Assembly: GCF_001746295.1 (NCBI RefSeq)
Contig: NZ_MJAH01000001.1
Span: 1,097,188 to 1,161,187, forward strand
Reading direction: 5' to 3'
DNA from: Streptomyces sp. LUP47B
GTDB lineage: Bacteria; Actinomycetota; Actinomycetes; Streptomycetales; Streptomycetaceae
Length of the DNA: 64,000 nt
Part shown: piece after piece, positions 16,780-24,531 of the stretch
How positions within the stretch are numbered: the first letter of the stretch is position 1
Layout: every line of letters begins with the position of its first letter
Notes under the pieces: model-generated
What the model was told of the DNA's origin: nothing
The model's database searches: none
What the model saw: the letters and a program-made list of their open reading frames with translations, nothing else
Translations under genes and position numbers: made by a program

Positions 16780-18267
16780 ATGAATTTCGCTTCCCTGCCC
16801 GACCGCCGCGCCGAGCTCGACCCCCACGGGGCCGCGGTCCGTGACGGGCACCAGTCCCTCACCAACACCCACCTGCTGAACCGGGTCCGCATGACAGCGC
16901 GTCAGCTCCAGGACCTCGGCCTCGGTCCCGGTGACGTCGTCGCCCTCCAGCTGGCGAACCGCGTCGAGTTCGTCGTGCTGCTGTTCGCCGCCTGGCGGCT
17001 CGGCGCCACCGTCACGCCGGTCAACCCGAGCATGACCGACGTCGAAGTGGTCCGGCAGCTCCAGGACTCCGGTGCGCGCCTGCTGGTGGTCGAGGACGGT
17101 ACGGCCGTCATGGCGCACGAGGTCGCCGTACTCGCCGTCGGTGAACTGTACGAAGGAACAACGGAGCCGGATCAAGCACCGCTTCTGGATCCGGCCGCGC
17201 TGGCCCTGCTCATCTACACCAGCGGTACGACCGGGGTGCCCAAGGGCGTGATGCTCGACCACGCCAACATCGACGCCATGGTGGAGATGGGGCGCCGGGC
17301 GCTGGAGGTCGGGCCGACCGACCGGTGCCTGCTGGTCCTGCCGCTCTTCCATGTCAACGGCATCGTGGTCAGCGTCCTTCTGCCGCTGCTCGTGGGCGCG
17401 AGCGTCGTCATCGCGGGCCGCTTCGATCCCCGAACCTTCTTCGAACTCGTCGAGCGGGAACGCCCCACCTTCTTCAGCGCGGTGCCGACGATCTACAGCA
17501 TGCTCGCGGCACTCCCGGACGACGTCCGGCCCGACACCTCGTCGCTGCGCTTCGGAGTATGCGGCGCCGCACCCGCCTCCGCCGAGCTGCTGACCCGGTT
17601 CGAGGCCCGGTACGGGTTCCCGCTCGTCGAGGGGTACGGCCTGTCCGAAGGGACCTGCGGCTCCACCATCAACCCCGTCGCCGGCCCTCGACGCGCCGGG
17701 ACCGTAGGGATTCCCTTCCCGGGCCAGGAGATCCGGATCGTCGACACCAACGGCAAAGAAGTGACGCCGGGGACGGATGGTGAAGTCGTCGTGAGGGGCC
17801 CCAACGTCATGCGTGGCTATCTCGGCCGTCCTGACGAAACGGCCCGCGTCATCGTCGACGGCTGGCTGCACACAGGGGATGTGGGCCACCTCGACGCCGA
17901 GGGCTATCTGACCCTGGTCGGGCGCTCCAAGGACATGATCATCCGGGGCGGGGAGAACATCTACCCCAAGGAGATCGAGGACGTGCTGGCGGGCGACCCG
18001 ACCGTGCTCGAGGCCGCCGTGATCGGCGTACCCGATGAGAAGTGGGGAGAGGTGGTCGTCGCCTACGTCCAGCCGCGACCGGGGTCGACCGTCGATCCGT
18101 CGGCCCTGAGAGCCCTCTGCGCGCGCAGCCTTACCGGCTACAAGCGCCCGACCGAGTTCTTCGTGGTGGAAGCCCTCGCGAAGAACGCGGTCGGCAAGAT
18201 CGACAAGGCCTCGCTGCGTGCCGGCCACGCAGCGCTCTCCGCCCGGCGCTATCAGCTTGGTTCATGA
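16780..18267 (+). CDS. AMP-dependent acyl-CoA synthetase/ligase
   Basis: 495 aa ANL-superfamily enzyme: acid + ATP + CoA to acyl-CoA + AMP. The P-loop is LIYTSGTTGVPKGVML (about 145-160), with GYGLSEGT (A5), GWLHTGDVGHLD (A7), GRSKDMIIRGGENIYP (hinge/A8) and the C-terminal catalytic Lys in KNAVGKIDK. Length matches short or medium-chain acyl and aryl-CoA ligases. It is the last gene of the TetR-controlled operon, 35 bp after the hydrolase and followed by a strong hairpin. The chain length of the substrate cannot be read. Confidence 0.92.
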   Translation: MNFASLPDRRAELDPHGAAVRDGHQSLTNTHLLNRVRMTARQLQDLGLGPGDVVALQLANRVEFVVLLFAAWRLGATVTPVNPSMTDVEVVRQLQDSGARLLVVEDGTAVMAHEVAVLAVGELYEGTTEPDQAPLLDPAALALLIYTSGTTGVPKGVMLDHANIDAMVEMGRRALEVGPTDRCLLVLPLFHVNGIVVSVLLPLLVGASVVIAGRFDPRTFFELVERERPTFFSAVPTIYSMLAALPDDVRPDTSSLRFGVCGAAPASAELLTRFEARYGFPLVEGYGLSEGTCGSTINPVAGPRRAGTVGIPFPGQEIRIVDTNGKEVTPGTDGEVVVRGPNVMRGYLGRPDETARVIVDGWLHTGDVGHLDAEGYLTLVGRSKDMIIRGGENIYPKEIEDVLAGDPTVLEAAVIGVPDEKWGEVVVAYVQPRPGSTVDPSALRALCARSLTGYKRPTEFFVVEALAKNAVGKIDKASLRAGHAALSARRYQLGS

Positions 18268-18338
18268 GCGGTCCACAGCTTCTCTGGGCCAGGAAAGGTG
18301 ATCGTCAAACTCCGAGTCCGCCTTCGACGGACCGTGAA

Positions 18339-18365
18339 GGGGCCTGCCGGCCGTAGGCGGGCCCC
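18339..18365 (+). terminator. Rho-independent-like hairpin after ligase operon
   Basis: GGGGCCTGCC, 7-nt loop, GGCGGGCCCC: a 10-bp stem with one mismatch, 71 bp after the ligase stop. No T-tract, as usual for Streptomyces. Confidence 0.65.
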
Positions 18366-18456
18366 GTTCGCGTGGAGTGCGTGCCGGTCGCACACCGGGG
18401 GCGGAGCGCATCCTCTCCGCGCTGGGCGCTTGCGATCACCGCCCTTCTCCATTTAG

Positions 18457-18476
18457 ATTATGATCGTAATTCAATT
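18457..18476 (+). promoter_or_regulatory. Conserved A/T-rich upstream element, copy 1
   Basis: ATTATGATCGTAATTCAATT, 22 bp before the SDR start. 18 of 20 bases match 52403-52422, upstream of the paralogous SDR. The core ATTATG-W-TCGTAAT is close to palindromic, so it is a candidate operator overlapping the promoter. Confidence 0.5.
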
Positions 18477-18498
18477 ACCTACTGCACCAGGACCTTCC

Positions 18499-19197
18499 AT
18501 GGACCTCTCCACCAGCACCGCCCTTGTCACCGGAGCCAACCGGGGATTCGGCCGGGCCCTCGCCGCCGAACTGCTCAGCCGCGGCGCCACCGTCTACGCC
18601 GGCGCCCGCAACCCCGAGCAGGTCGACCTGCCCGGCGCCAAGCCGATCGCGCTCGACATCACCGACCCCGCCTCCATCGCGGCCGCCGCCGAGGCCACCG
18701 GCGATGTCACGGTCCTGGTCAACAACGCCGGGTCATCCACCGGCGCCGATCTGCTGGCCGCCGACCTGGACGACATACGCCTGGAGATGGACACCCACTA
18801 CATCGGCACCCTCTCCGTGGTCCGCGCCTTCGAACCCCAGATCACGGCCAACGGCGGCGGGGCGATCCTGAACGTCCTGTCCGGCCTGTCCTGGGTCAGC
18901 TTCCCGGACTTCGGCGCCTACTGTGCCGCCAAGTCCGCCGAGTGGTCGCTCACCAACGCCCTGCGCCTCCAGCTCGCCGACCGCGGCATCCGCGTGGCCG
19001 GCCTGCACGTCGGCTACATGGACACCGACATGGTCCGGGCCGTCGACGCGCCCAAGTCCGACCCGACCGACATCGCCCGGATCGCCGTCGACGGCATCGC
19101 CGCCGGCGCCTACGAGATCGTCGCGGACGACGCCTCCCGCCAGGCGCAGGCCGCCCTTGCCGGAGGTGTCTCCGTGCTCTACCCGATGCTCCCCTGA
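18499..19197 (+). CDS. SDR-family oxidoreductase, paralogue of the gene at 52.5 kb
   Basis: 232 aa. TGANRGFGRALAAELLSRG gives the cofactor fold, followed by VNNAGSS. LNVLSGLSWVSFPDFGAYCA supplies the catalytic Ser and Tyr region, with YCAAK for Tyr/Lys. It is nearly identical along its whole length to the SDR at 52497-53195. ATG at 18499 (MDLSTSTALVTGAN) has CAGGAC just upstream and matches the paralogue's start. It is immediately followed by the remains of an MFS transporter gene, so an SDR-MFS pair was probably ancestral. Confidence 0.9.
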   Translation: MDLSTSTALVTGANRGFGRALAAELLSRGATVYAGARNPEQVDLPGAKPIALDITDPASIAAAAEATGDVTVLVNNAGSSTGADLLAADLDDIRLEMDTHYIGTLSVVRAFEPQITANGGGAILNVLSGLSWVSFPDFGAYCAAKSAEWSLTNALRLQLADRGIRVAGLHVGYMDTDMVRAVDAPKSDPTDIARIAVDGIAAGAYEIVADDASRQAQAALAGGVSVLYPMLP

Positions 19198-19206
19198 GAG
19201 CAGCGG

Positions 19207-19566
19207 CCCAGGGATCCGCCCGAGTTCGGGGCCCTCACCGGCGAACCGCGCGAGGTCGACGGCCACATGCTGCCCGCCGCACTGATCGTCTGCGGCATCA
19301 GCCTGGGCATGTTCTTCGCCCCCAGCGCCAACCTCGTGATGAGCACCGTCCGCCCGGAAGAACAAGGCATCGCCGCCGGCGCCATCGGCGTCGCAACGCC
19401 GGCCGCCGTCTTCTCCGGCCAGGGCGGCTACGGATCCGCCTCAGAGTTCACAGCCGGCCTGACCCCCGCGCTCTGGACCGGCGCCGGCGCGGTCGCCCTG
19501 GCAGCAGCCGTGGCGCCGCTGATGCCCCGGCAGCTCAAGGCCGACGGCCCTGCGCTGTCGGCCTCG
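19207..19566 (+). pseudogene. Remnant of an EmrB/QacA-type MFS drug exporter (C-terminal part)
   Basis: In frame from about 19207 the translation gives DGHMLPAALIVCGISLGMFF, then APSANLVMSTV, RPEEQGIAAGAIGVA, a short deletion, FSGQGGYGSA and LTPALWTGAGAVALAAAVAP. These are the last two helices of a 14-TM MFS exporter; the first about 350 residues are missing. The 3' end runs into unrelated frame. It sits 10 bp after the SDR stop. Confidence 0.65.
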
Positions 19567-19700
19567 TGGGCGATACTCCGCCCGGTGTCACGGTCGCGGC
19601 CTGAAGCCGGGACCGAGGGGCGGCCACGCCAGTTACGGCGGGGCCGCCTCTTGGGCTGTCGTCCGCGCAGACACGCCGAGTCATGCGGCACCGGGGGTGC

Positions 19701-20573
19701 TCACCCGCTCGTCTCACCGGCCAGGAACGGCCGCAGATGCGCCAACAGGGCCTCCGGCCGCTCCTCCGCGATGAAGTGACCGCACTCCGGGATCTCGGCA
19801 CCGGTGACGTCGTCCGCGTAGTCACGCCAGATCTCCAGCGTCGGCAGGCGGGCAGGCAGCCCCACGGAACCCCACAGCGCCAGCAACGGCATGGCCAGGC
19901 GGTGGCCTTCGGCGGCGTCGATGTCGTCGAGCGCGATGTCCTCCTCCAGGGCGCGATAGTCGTCGAGGCTCGCGCGCAGGGCACCCGGACGGGAGAACGC
20001 ACGGACATAGCCGTCGACCGCGTCGGCCGTGAGTCCGTGGCGGTTGTAGGTCCACCGCTCGAAGAAGAACTCGAGGTATCCCCGGATGTCGTCCCCCACC
20101 AAACGTTCGGGCATATCGGGCTGCATGTGGAAGAGCCAGTGCCAGTACCCGGAGGCGAGTGAGGCGTCCAGGCGGCGGAACATCTCCCGGGTGGGAACGA
20201 TGTCGAGCACGGCCAGCCGCTCCACCTGGCCCGGATGGTCCAGCGCCCAGCGGTGCCCCACGCGAGCGCCGCGGTCATGGCCCACGACCATGGCCCGCTC
20301 GAAGCCGAGCGCCTCGACGAGGCCGGCCATGTCGGCGGCCATCCGCCGCTTGTCGTATCCCCTGGTGGGCTTGTCGCTCAGGCCGTATCCGCGCAGGTCC
20401 GGCGCAACGACGGTGTAGTCGGCGGAGAGATCCGCCAGTACCGGCCGCCAGCAGTCGGAGGTCTGCGGCCAGCCATGGAGCAGGACGAGCAGAGGTCCGG
20501 CCCCGGCTCGGACGTAGTGCAGGCGGACCCCGTCCACCTGCGTCACTCCGGTCGTGACTGTCGGCTGTCCCAT
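19701..20573 (-). CDS. Alpha/beta hydrolase, epoxide-hydrolase/haloalkane-dehalogenase-like
   Basis: 290 aa. LLHGWPQTSDCWRPVL is the HGxP oxyanion motif of epoxide hydrolases, and VVGHDRGARVGHRWALDHP carries the Asp nucleophile (GHDRG) characteristic of epoxide hydrolases and dehalogenases rather than a Ser. The late catalytic His is in PECGHFIAEE. ATG at 20573 is chosen because AGGAAGG precedes it; a longer frame begins 11 codons earlier. Divergent from the CGNR regulator across a 19-bp perfect palindrome. Confidence 0.88.
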   Translation of the reverse strand: MGQPTVTTGVTQVDGVRLHYVRAGAGPLLVLLHGWPQTSDCWRPVLADLSADYTVVAPDLRGYGLSDKPTRGYDKRRMAADMAGLVEALGFERAMVVGHDRGARVGHRWALDHPGQVERLAVLDIVPTREMFRRLDASLASGYWHWLFHMQPDMPERLVGDDIRGYLEFFFERWTYNRHGLTADAVDGYVRAFSRPGALRASLDDYRALEEDIALDDIDAAEGHRLAMPLLALWGSVGLPARLPTLEIWRDYADDVTGAEIPECGHFIAEERPEALLAHLRPFLAGETSG

Positions 20574-20613
20574 GGGTGCGCCTTCCTGACGTGAGCTACG
20601 AGCCAACGCGAGC

Positions 20614-20632
20614 TAACCGTCTTAGACGGTTA
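20614..20632. promoter_or_regulatory. Perfect 19-bp palindrome, operator candidate for CGNR regulator
   Basis: TAACCGTC-TTA-GACGGTTA, perfect 8-bp arms in the 66-bp divergent gap. Its right arm merges into TTAAAT, a possible -10 immediately ahead of the regulator's GTG, suggesting autorepression of a short-leader or leaderless transcript. Confidence 0.7.
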
Positions 20633-20639
20633 AATTAGC

Positions 20640-21260
20640 GTGCAGAATGAAGGCGTGGCAACGGACAGCAGGTGGATCTGGGACGGCGGACGGGTCTGCC
20701 TGGACTTCGCCAACACCCTCCGAAGCCGGTGGAGAACCACTCCGGTGGAGACCCTCCGGGAACCGGACGACCTGGCGGGCTGGCTCCGGGAGGCACTTCT
20801 GCTCGCACCGGGGACCACCGAGCCCGCCACGGCGGCCGTTCTCATGTCCGCCCGACGGCTGCGTGAGAGCGTCGACCGGGCCGTGCTGGCGGTCGCCGAC
20901 GGCCGACTGCCCACATCCGGCGACGTGACCCTGCTCAACCGGTCGGCAGCGGCGGCCCCCAGATCCGCCCTGCAACTCGTCATCAACGGCGACCGTTTGG
21001 AGCCCGTCGGCCCCACGCCCCTCGCCGCCGACCCCGCACTCGCCCTGGCGCTCATCGCCCAGGACGCCGTCGACCTGCTTCTGTCCGCCGAGATCCGGCG
21101 CGTGCGCGTGTGTGGAGCCGACAACTGCGCTCTGCGTTTCCTGGACCGCTCCCCGGCCCGCAACCGCCGATGGTGCTCCATGTCCCGCTGCGGCAACCGC
21201 ACCAAGGTCCGCCTGCATCAGGTGCGTGCACGACAGAGTGGCCCGACGAAGGAAACCTGA
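20640..21260 (+). CDS. CGNR zinc-finger domain protein (ABATE plus CGNR), probable regulator
   Basis: 206 aa. The N-terminal ABATE domain (about 10-145) starts GRVCLDFANTL. The C-terminal CGNR zinc finger is CGADNCALRFLDRSPARNRR followed by WCSMSRCGNRTKVRLH, with the Cys set and CGNR string intact. These proteins are stress-response transcriptional regulators in actinomycetes. GTG at 20640 is directly downstream of an A/T-rich -10-like TTAAAT and may be leaderless; GTG at 20655 is the alternative. It is paired with the divergent epoxide-hydrolase-like gene. Confidence 0.88.
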   Translation: MQNEGVATDSRWIWDGGRVCLDFANTLRSRWRTTPVETLREPDDLAGWLREALLLAPGTTEPATAAVLMSARRLRESVDRAVLAVADGRLPTSGDVTLLNRSAAAAPRSALQLVINGDRLEPVGPTPLAADPALALALIAQDAVDLLLSAEIRRVRVCGADNCALRFLDRSPARNRRWCSMSRCGNRTKVRLHQVRARQSGPTKET

Positions 21261-21276
21261 CCGAAGAGGCCTCAGC

Positions 21277-21786
21277 TCACTCGGGCGACCTCATCCGAAA
21301 GGCGGGGCCGGGGATACTCTCGATGTCCTTCGCCTGCACCGGGTGGCCCTGTTCGCAGCGGATCTGGACGTCGACGTGCGCACCGCACTCGCGATGCCGC
21401 GCCAGGACCGCCGGTCCCTCGGGGTCGGCACGGTAGCGGTCGCCCCACTGCAGGAGCCCCATCACGGCCGGCACCAGGTCCATCCCCTTGGACGTGATCA
21501 CGTACTTCGGCCGGCTCCGCGAGCCCGGCTCCTTGTAGGACTCGGTGGCCAGGATCCCTTCCTCCACCAGCATCCGAAGCCGTGCCGCGAGCAGGTTACG
21601 AGGACAGCCGAGGACTCGTTCGAACTCGCTGAAGCGGGACGAGCCGTACCAGACCTCACGCAGAATCAGGATCGTCCACTTCTCACCCACGATCTCCAGT
21701 GTCCGCGCGATCGAGCAGTTCGACGTGTCCCGGTCGAGCCGGGGATCCATGCCGGTGTCTTGGAGAACTTCGGTCCACGCATCCAT
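21277..21786 (-). CDS. HxlR-family transcriptional regulator
   Basis: 169 aa. CSIARTLEIVGEKWTILILR is the signature with the sensor-type Cys, then FSEFERVLGCPRNLLAARLR for the HTH. The C-terminus has CGAHVDVQIRCEQGHPV. Its promoter has TAGAAT (-10, 21799-21794) and the 22-bp inverted repeat TGAGT-N12-ACTCA over the -35 region. That same repeat precedes a quinone oxidoreductase at 38.5 kb and an esterase at 41.3 kb, and a decayed copy of this very gene lies at 38.2 kb. HxlR proteins such as QorR, CatR and YodB control quinone-detoxifying enzymes, so a quinone/aldehyde response is the best inference. Confidence 0.9.
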   Translation of the reverse strand: MDAWTEVLQDTGMDPRLDRDTSNCSIARTLEIVGEKWTILILREVWYGSSRFSEFERVLGCPRNLLAARLRMLVEEGILATESYKEPGSRSRPKYVITSKGMDLVPAVMGLLQWGDRYRADPEGPAVLARHRECGAHVDVQIRCEQGHPVQAKDIESIPGPAFRMRSPE

Positions 21787-21805
21787 GAGAACGATTCTAG
21801 CCGTT

Positions 21806-21827
21806 TGAGTTTACTTTCAGAGACTCA
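21806..21827. promoter_or_regulatory. HxlR operator candidate, site 1
   Basis: TGAGT-N12-ACTCA, 19 bp upstream of the HxlR start. Shares TGAGTTTACTTT with the sites at 38372 and 41183. Confidence 0.75.
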
Positions 21828-21850
21828 GCCGTCCTGGGGCCATCACCTCG

Positions 21851-22140
21851 GGCCGCGAGGGACTCGCGGACCTCGTTCGCGGCTACCTGTCGCCCGAGCA
21901 CCGTGACCGGCCCGGCCCGGCCCGACCTGATGCTCCTCCCGCCGCGCCGCGACGAGATCGGCCGATGTGCGCGGACGGCACCGAGCAGGCCCATGCCGAG
22001 GGCGCGACGGCCATCGTGGATCGCCGCCCCCTGGCGCCCACGGATCTGCAGTCCGCTCGTGGCATGAGCCATCGGGCTCTTGCGCATGACGGTGGGACCG
22101 CTGCACCTGTCCCGCTCCCTCGCTCATCGGTTGAGAGGCC
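21851..22140 (+). pseudogene. Decayed TetR-family gene (C-terminal part)
   Basis: Across frameshifts the plus strand reads GREGLADLVRGYLSPEHRDR, then RRDEIGRCADGTEQAHAEGA, APTDLQSARGMSH and MTVGPLHLSRSLAHR. This matches in order the two intact TetR proteins at 29.1 and 29.9 kb (GRAGLEQIVRGYLSPWHRES, EIGRSTEST, PPSARVKALSLLGLMAGTLQLSRALTD). The N-terminal HTH is missing. It lies divergent from the HxlR gene, where an HxlR-controlled partner would be expected. Confidence 0.65.
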
Positions 22141-22292
22141 CGGCCGCGCCGCAACGAGGGCGCCGGTTAGATGTCGGCCTCCGGCGAGCGGAGCGCGAAG
22201 GCGGCGAGCCGAGCCCGGATGCGAGGGCCCTTCCGCACGTCCGGCTATGGCCACTCCCGGCCAAAACGCGCCGCCCGTCCGCCCGACACCCA

Positions 22293-23159
22293 CTACCGCT
22301 CGAGGAAGTCGAGGGCTTCCGCCACGAACTGCTCGTGGAACTGGAAGATGCCTCCGTGGCCGGCGTCGGGGTAGATGACCAGGTCGGCGTTCGGCAATCG
22401 CCGGGCCAGCTCGAACGAATTCTTCGTCGGCACCATCCTGTCACTCTCGCCGTTGGCGACGAACACGGGCTGATGGATGACGGAGAGGTTCTGGGGCTGC
22501 GCGAGCCCCCAGCGGTGGATGGCCTTGAGCTGGGCGAAGTAGGACGTGAGGGAGATCGCCTTGTCGCGGTCGTGGGTGCGCTCCTTGAGCCGGGCCAGGA
22601 ACTGCTTTCCGGCTCGGCGCCCGCCCGCGGTGCGGGTGAAGAAGAGGAACTGCTTCGGGTCCTGGAGGGTGAACAGGGCCCGGACGGTGTCGAGATGGGA
22701 CAGTCGGCTCACGTTCCTGATGCCCTCGCCACCTGCGGGCCCGGTGCCCGTGAGGATCAGCCTGCGGACGAGCCGCGGTTCGTCCTGCGCGATCACTTGG
22801 GCGATCATGCCGCCCATCGAGAAGCCGTGAACGTCGACATGGTCGAGCCCGAGTCCCCGGATGAAGGTGACGGCGTCCTTCGCCATCTCCTCGATGGTCT
22901 TCGGCGTCGAGCCACTGGATGCGCCAACTCCCCTGTTGTCGAAGGTGATGACGCGATGCCTGGCGGCGATGCCGTCGACGACCCGAGGATCCCAGTTGTC
23001 GAGGACCGCTGCGAGGTGGGTGATGAAGACCACCGGGACGCCGGTCCGCGGGCCGAGGTCGCGATAGGCGAAGGTCACTCCCCCAGCGGTGAGGGTGCGG
23101 GTGGGCGCCTTCCGGTACGACGTCACCACGTCGCCTCGTGCTGCTTGTGCGTCGTTCAC
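22293..23159 (-). CDS. Alpha/beta hydrolase fold protein
   Basis: 288 aa. ITHLAAVLDNWDPRVVDGIA marks the oxyanion region (THLA instead of HGFP), GFSMGGMIAQVIA the Ser nucleophile elbow, and VFVANGESDRMVP plus YPDAGHGGIFQ the acid and His. It is a paralogue of the divergent gene at 23.6 kb along the whole length. The start is GTG with GAAGGG 8 nt upstream. Homologues are often annotated as oxidoreductase-associated or chloroperoxidase-like hydrolases; the substrate is unknown. Confidence 0.88.
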   Translation of the reverse strand: MNDAQAARGDVVTSYRKAPTRTLTAGGVTFAYRDLGPRTGVPVVFITHLAAVLDNWDPRVVDGIAARHRVITFDNRGVGASSGSTPKTIEEMAKDAVTFIRGLGLDHVDVHGFSMGGMIAQVIAQDEPRLVRRLILTGTGPAGGEGIRNVSRLSHLDTVRALFTLQDPKQFLFFTRTAGGRRAGKQFLARLKERTHDRDKAISLTSYFAQLKAIHRWGLAQPQNLSVIHQPVFVANGESDRMVPTKNSFELARRLPNADLVIYPDAGHGGIFQFHEQFVAEALDFLER

Positions 23160-23280
23160 GGCCGTGCCCTTCTGCGGGGGTTCTGGACTGCGGTTGCGGT
23201 CCGGACGGGGACGACGGCAGAAGGCCCGCAGGGGTCGGACCCTGCCCGGTTGAGCCCTTCAGCATCACGCCGACCATTGA

Positions 23281-23310
23281 ATTATGACCATACTTTAATG
23301 CGCTTCGCAA
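23281..23310 (-). promoter_or_regulatory. Candidate promoter for the minus-strand hydrolase
   Basis: On the minus strand TTGCGA (-35), 18-bp spacer, CATAAT (-10), leaving a 5' leader of about 120 nt. The rest of the 425-bp divergent gap holds no gene; it also contains GATGAACGTAATCC near 23418, similar to the A/T-rich elements upstream of other genes here. Confidence 0.4.
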
Positions 23311-23584
23311 GAGATGCGTCATACAGAGCGTCGCGACATGGGGGCCATCGACCACGAGGCGTGACGCGCGCTGGGCAACTGCCCCGCTTGCGGCCCGCCG
23401 ACCGGCCACTTAGCATGATGAACGTAATCCCATATGCGGGAGCCTGACAACGGGCGCAGCACCCGGCGCGCCTTACGTGCGCGCCGGCGCCATCCGTACC
23501 GAATCGGCGCATTTCCAAGCGCGGGGAAGCCCAGGACGAAGCGCACGCTCGTCCACTCTCTCCACCAACACGAAAGACCTGGCC

Positions 23585-24454
23585 ATGAGCGCACCGCGGA
23601 ATTCCCCGTCCCCCTCGCGATCGTCGTACAGGAACGCACCGACCCGCTCCGTGTCCGTCGACGGGGTGGACTTCGCGTATCGCGAACTCGGCCCCGAGGA
23701 CGGCGTGCCGCTGGTGCTGCTGATCCACCTGGCCGGAAACCTGGACAACTGGGACCCGAGCGTCGTCGACGGACTCGCCGCACGGCGTCGGGTGATCACC
23801 TTCGGGAACCGCGGGGTGGGCGGGTCGGGCGGCTCCACGCCGGACACGATCGAAGGGATGGCCCACGACGCGGTGCGGTTCATCCACGCCCTCGGCTTCG
23901 ACCAGGTCGATCTGTTCGGTCTGTCGATGGGCGGCTTCGTCGCGCAGGTCGTCGCGGCGGAAGAACCGCGCCTTGTCCGCAAGGTCATCCTCGCGGGCAC
24001 CGGCCCCGCCGGCGGCCACGGCATCGACAAGGTCCCGGCCCTGGCCGTTCAGGCCACGATCAAGGGCGCCCTGACCCGTCAGGATCCGAAGCTCTCCCTC
24101 TTCTTCACCGACACCGCAAGCGGCCGAAGGGCAGGACGCGCCTTTCTGCGGCGACTGGAGGAGCGTACGGACAACCGCGACAAGGACATCTCGCTGACGT
24201 CGGTCCGCGCCCAGATGAAGGCCATCAGACGGTGGGGACGCCAGGCACCGTCCGACCTGTCGGCGATTCGCCAACCGGTACTCGTGGCAAACGGCGAGAA
24301 CGACCGGATGGTGCCCAGTCAGAACACTGTCGACCTGGCCGCCCGACTGCCCAAGAGCGAGCTCGTCCCCCTCTACCCGGATTCCGGGCATGGGGGGATC
24401 TTCCAGAACCACGAGGACTTCGTCGCAAGGGCGTTGCGGTTCCTCGAGTCCTGA
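23585..24454 (+). CDS. Alpha/beta hydrolase fold protein, paralogue of the divergent gene
   Basis: 289 aa. LIHLAGNLDNWDPSVVDGLA, GLSMGGFVAQVVAAEEPRLV and LVANGENDRMVP mirror the neighbouring hydrolase, and PDSGHGGIFQNHEDF carries the catalytic His. Ser, Asp and His are intact in both. ATG at 23585 follows the divergent promoter region; longer in-frame starts are not conserved in the paralogue. The head-to-head arrangement suggests duplication by inversion, with a shared regulatory gap. Confidence 0.88.
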   Translation: MSAPRNSPSPSRSSYRNAPTRSVSVDGVDFAYRELGPEDGVPLVLLIHLAGNLDNWDPSVVDGLAARRRVITFGNRGVGGSGGSTPDTIEGMAHDAVRFIHALGFDQVDLFGLSMGGFVAQVVAAEEPRLVRKVILAGTGPAGGHGIDKVPALAVQATIKGALTRQDPKLSLFFTDTASGRRAGRAFLRRLEERTDNRDKDISLTSVRAQMKAIRRWGRQAPSDLSAIRQPVLVANGENDRMVPSQNTVDLAARLPKSELVPLYPDSGHGGIFQNHEDFVARALRFLES

Positions 24455-24531
24455 GCTTGGCCGAGTCTGACATGGACCGGTGCGGGTGCCCCCCCCAGGG
24501 TCGTAGCGCGACCGCTACGACCCGGTGGCCG

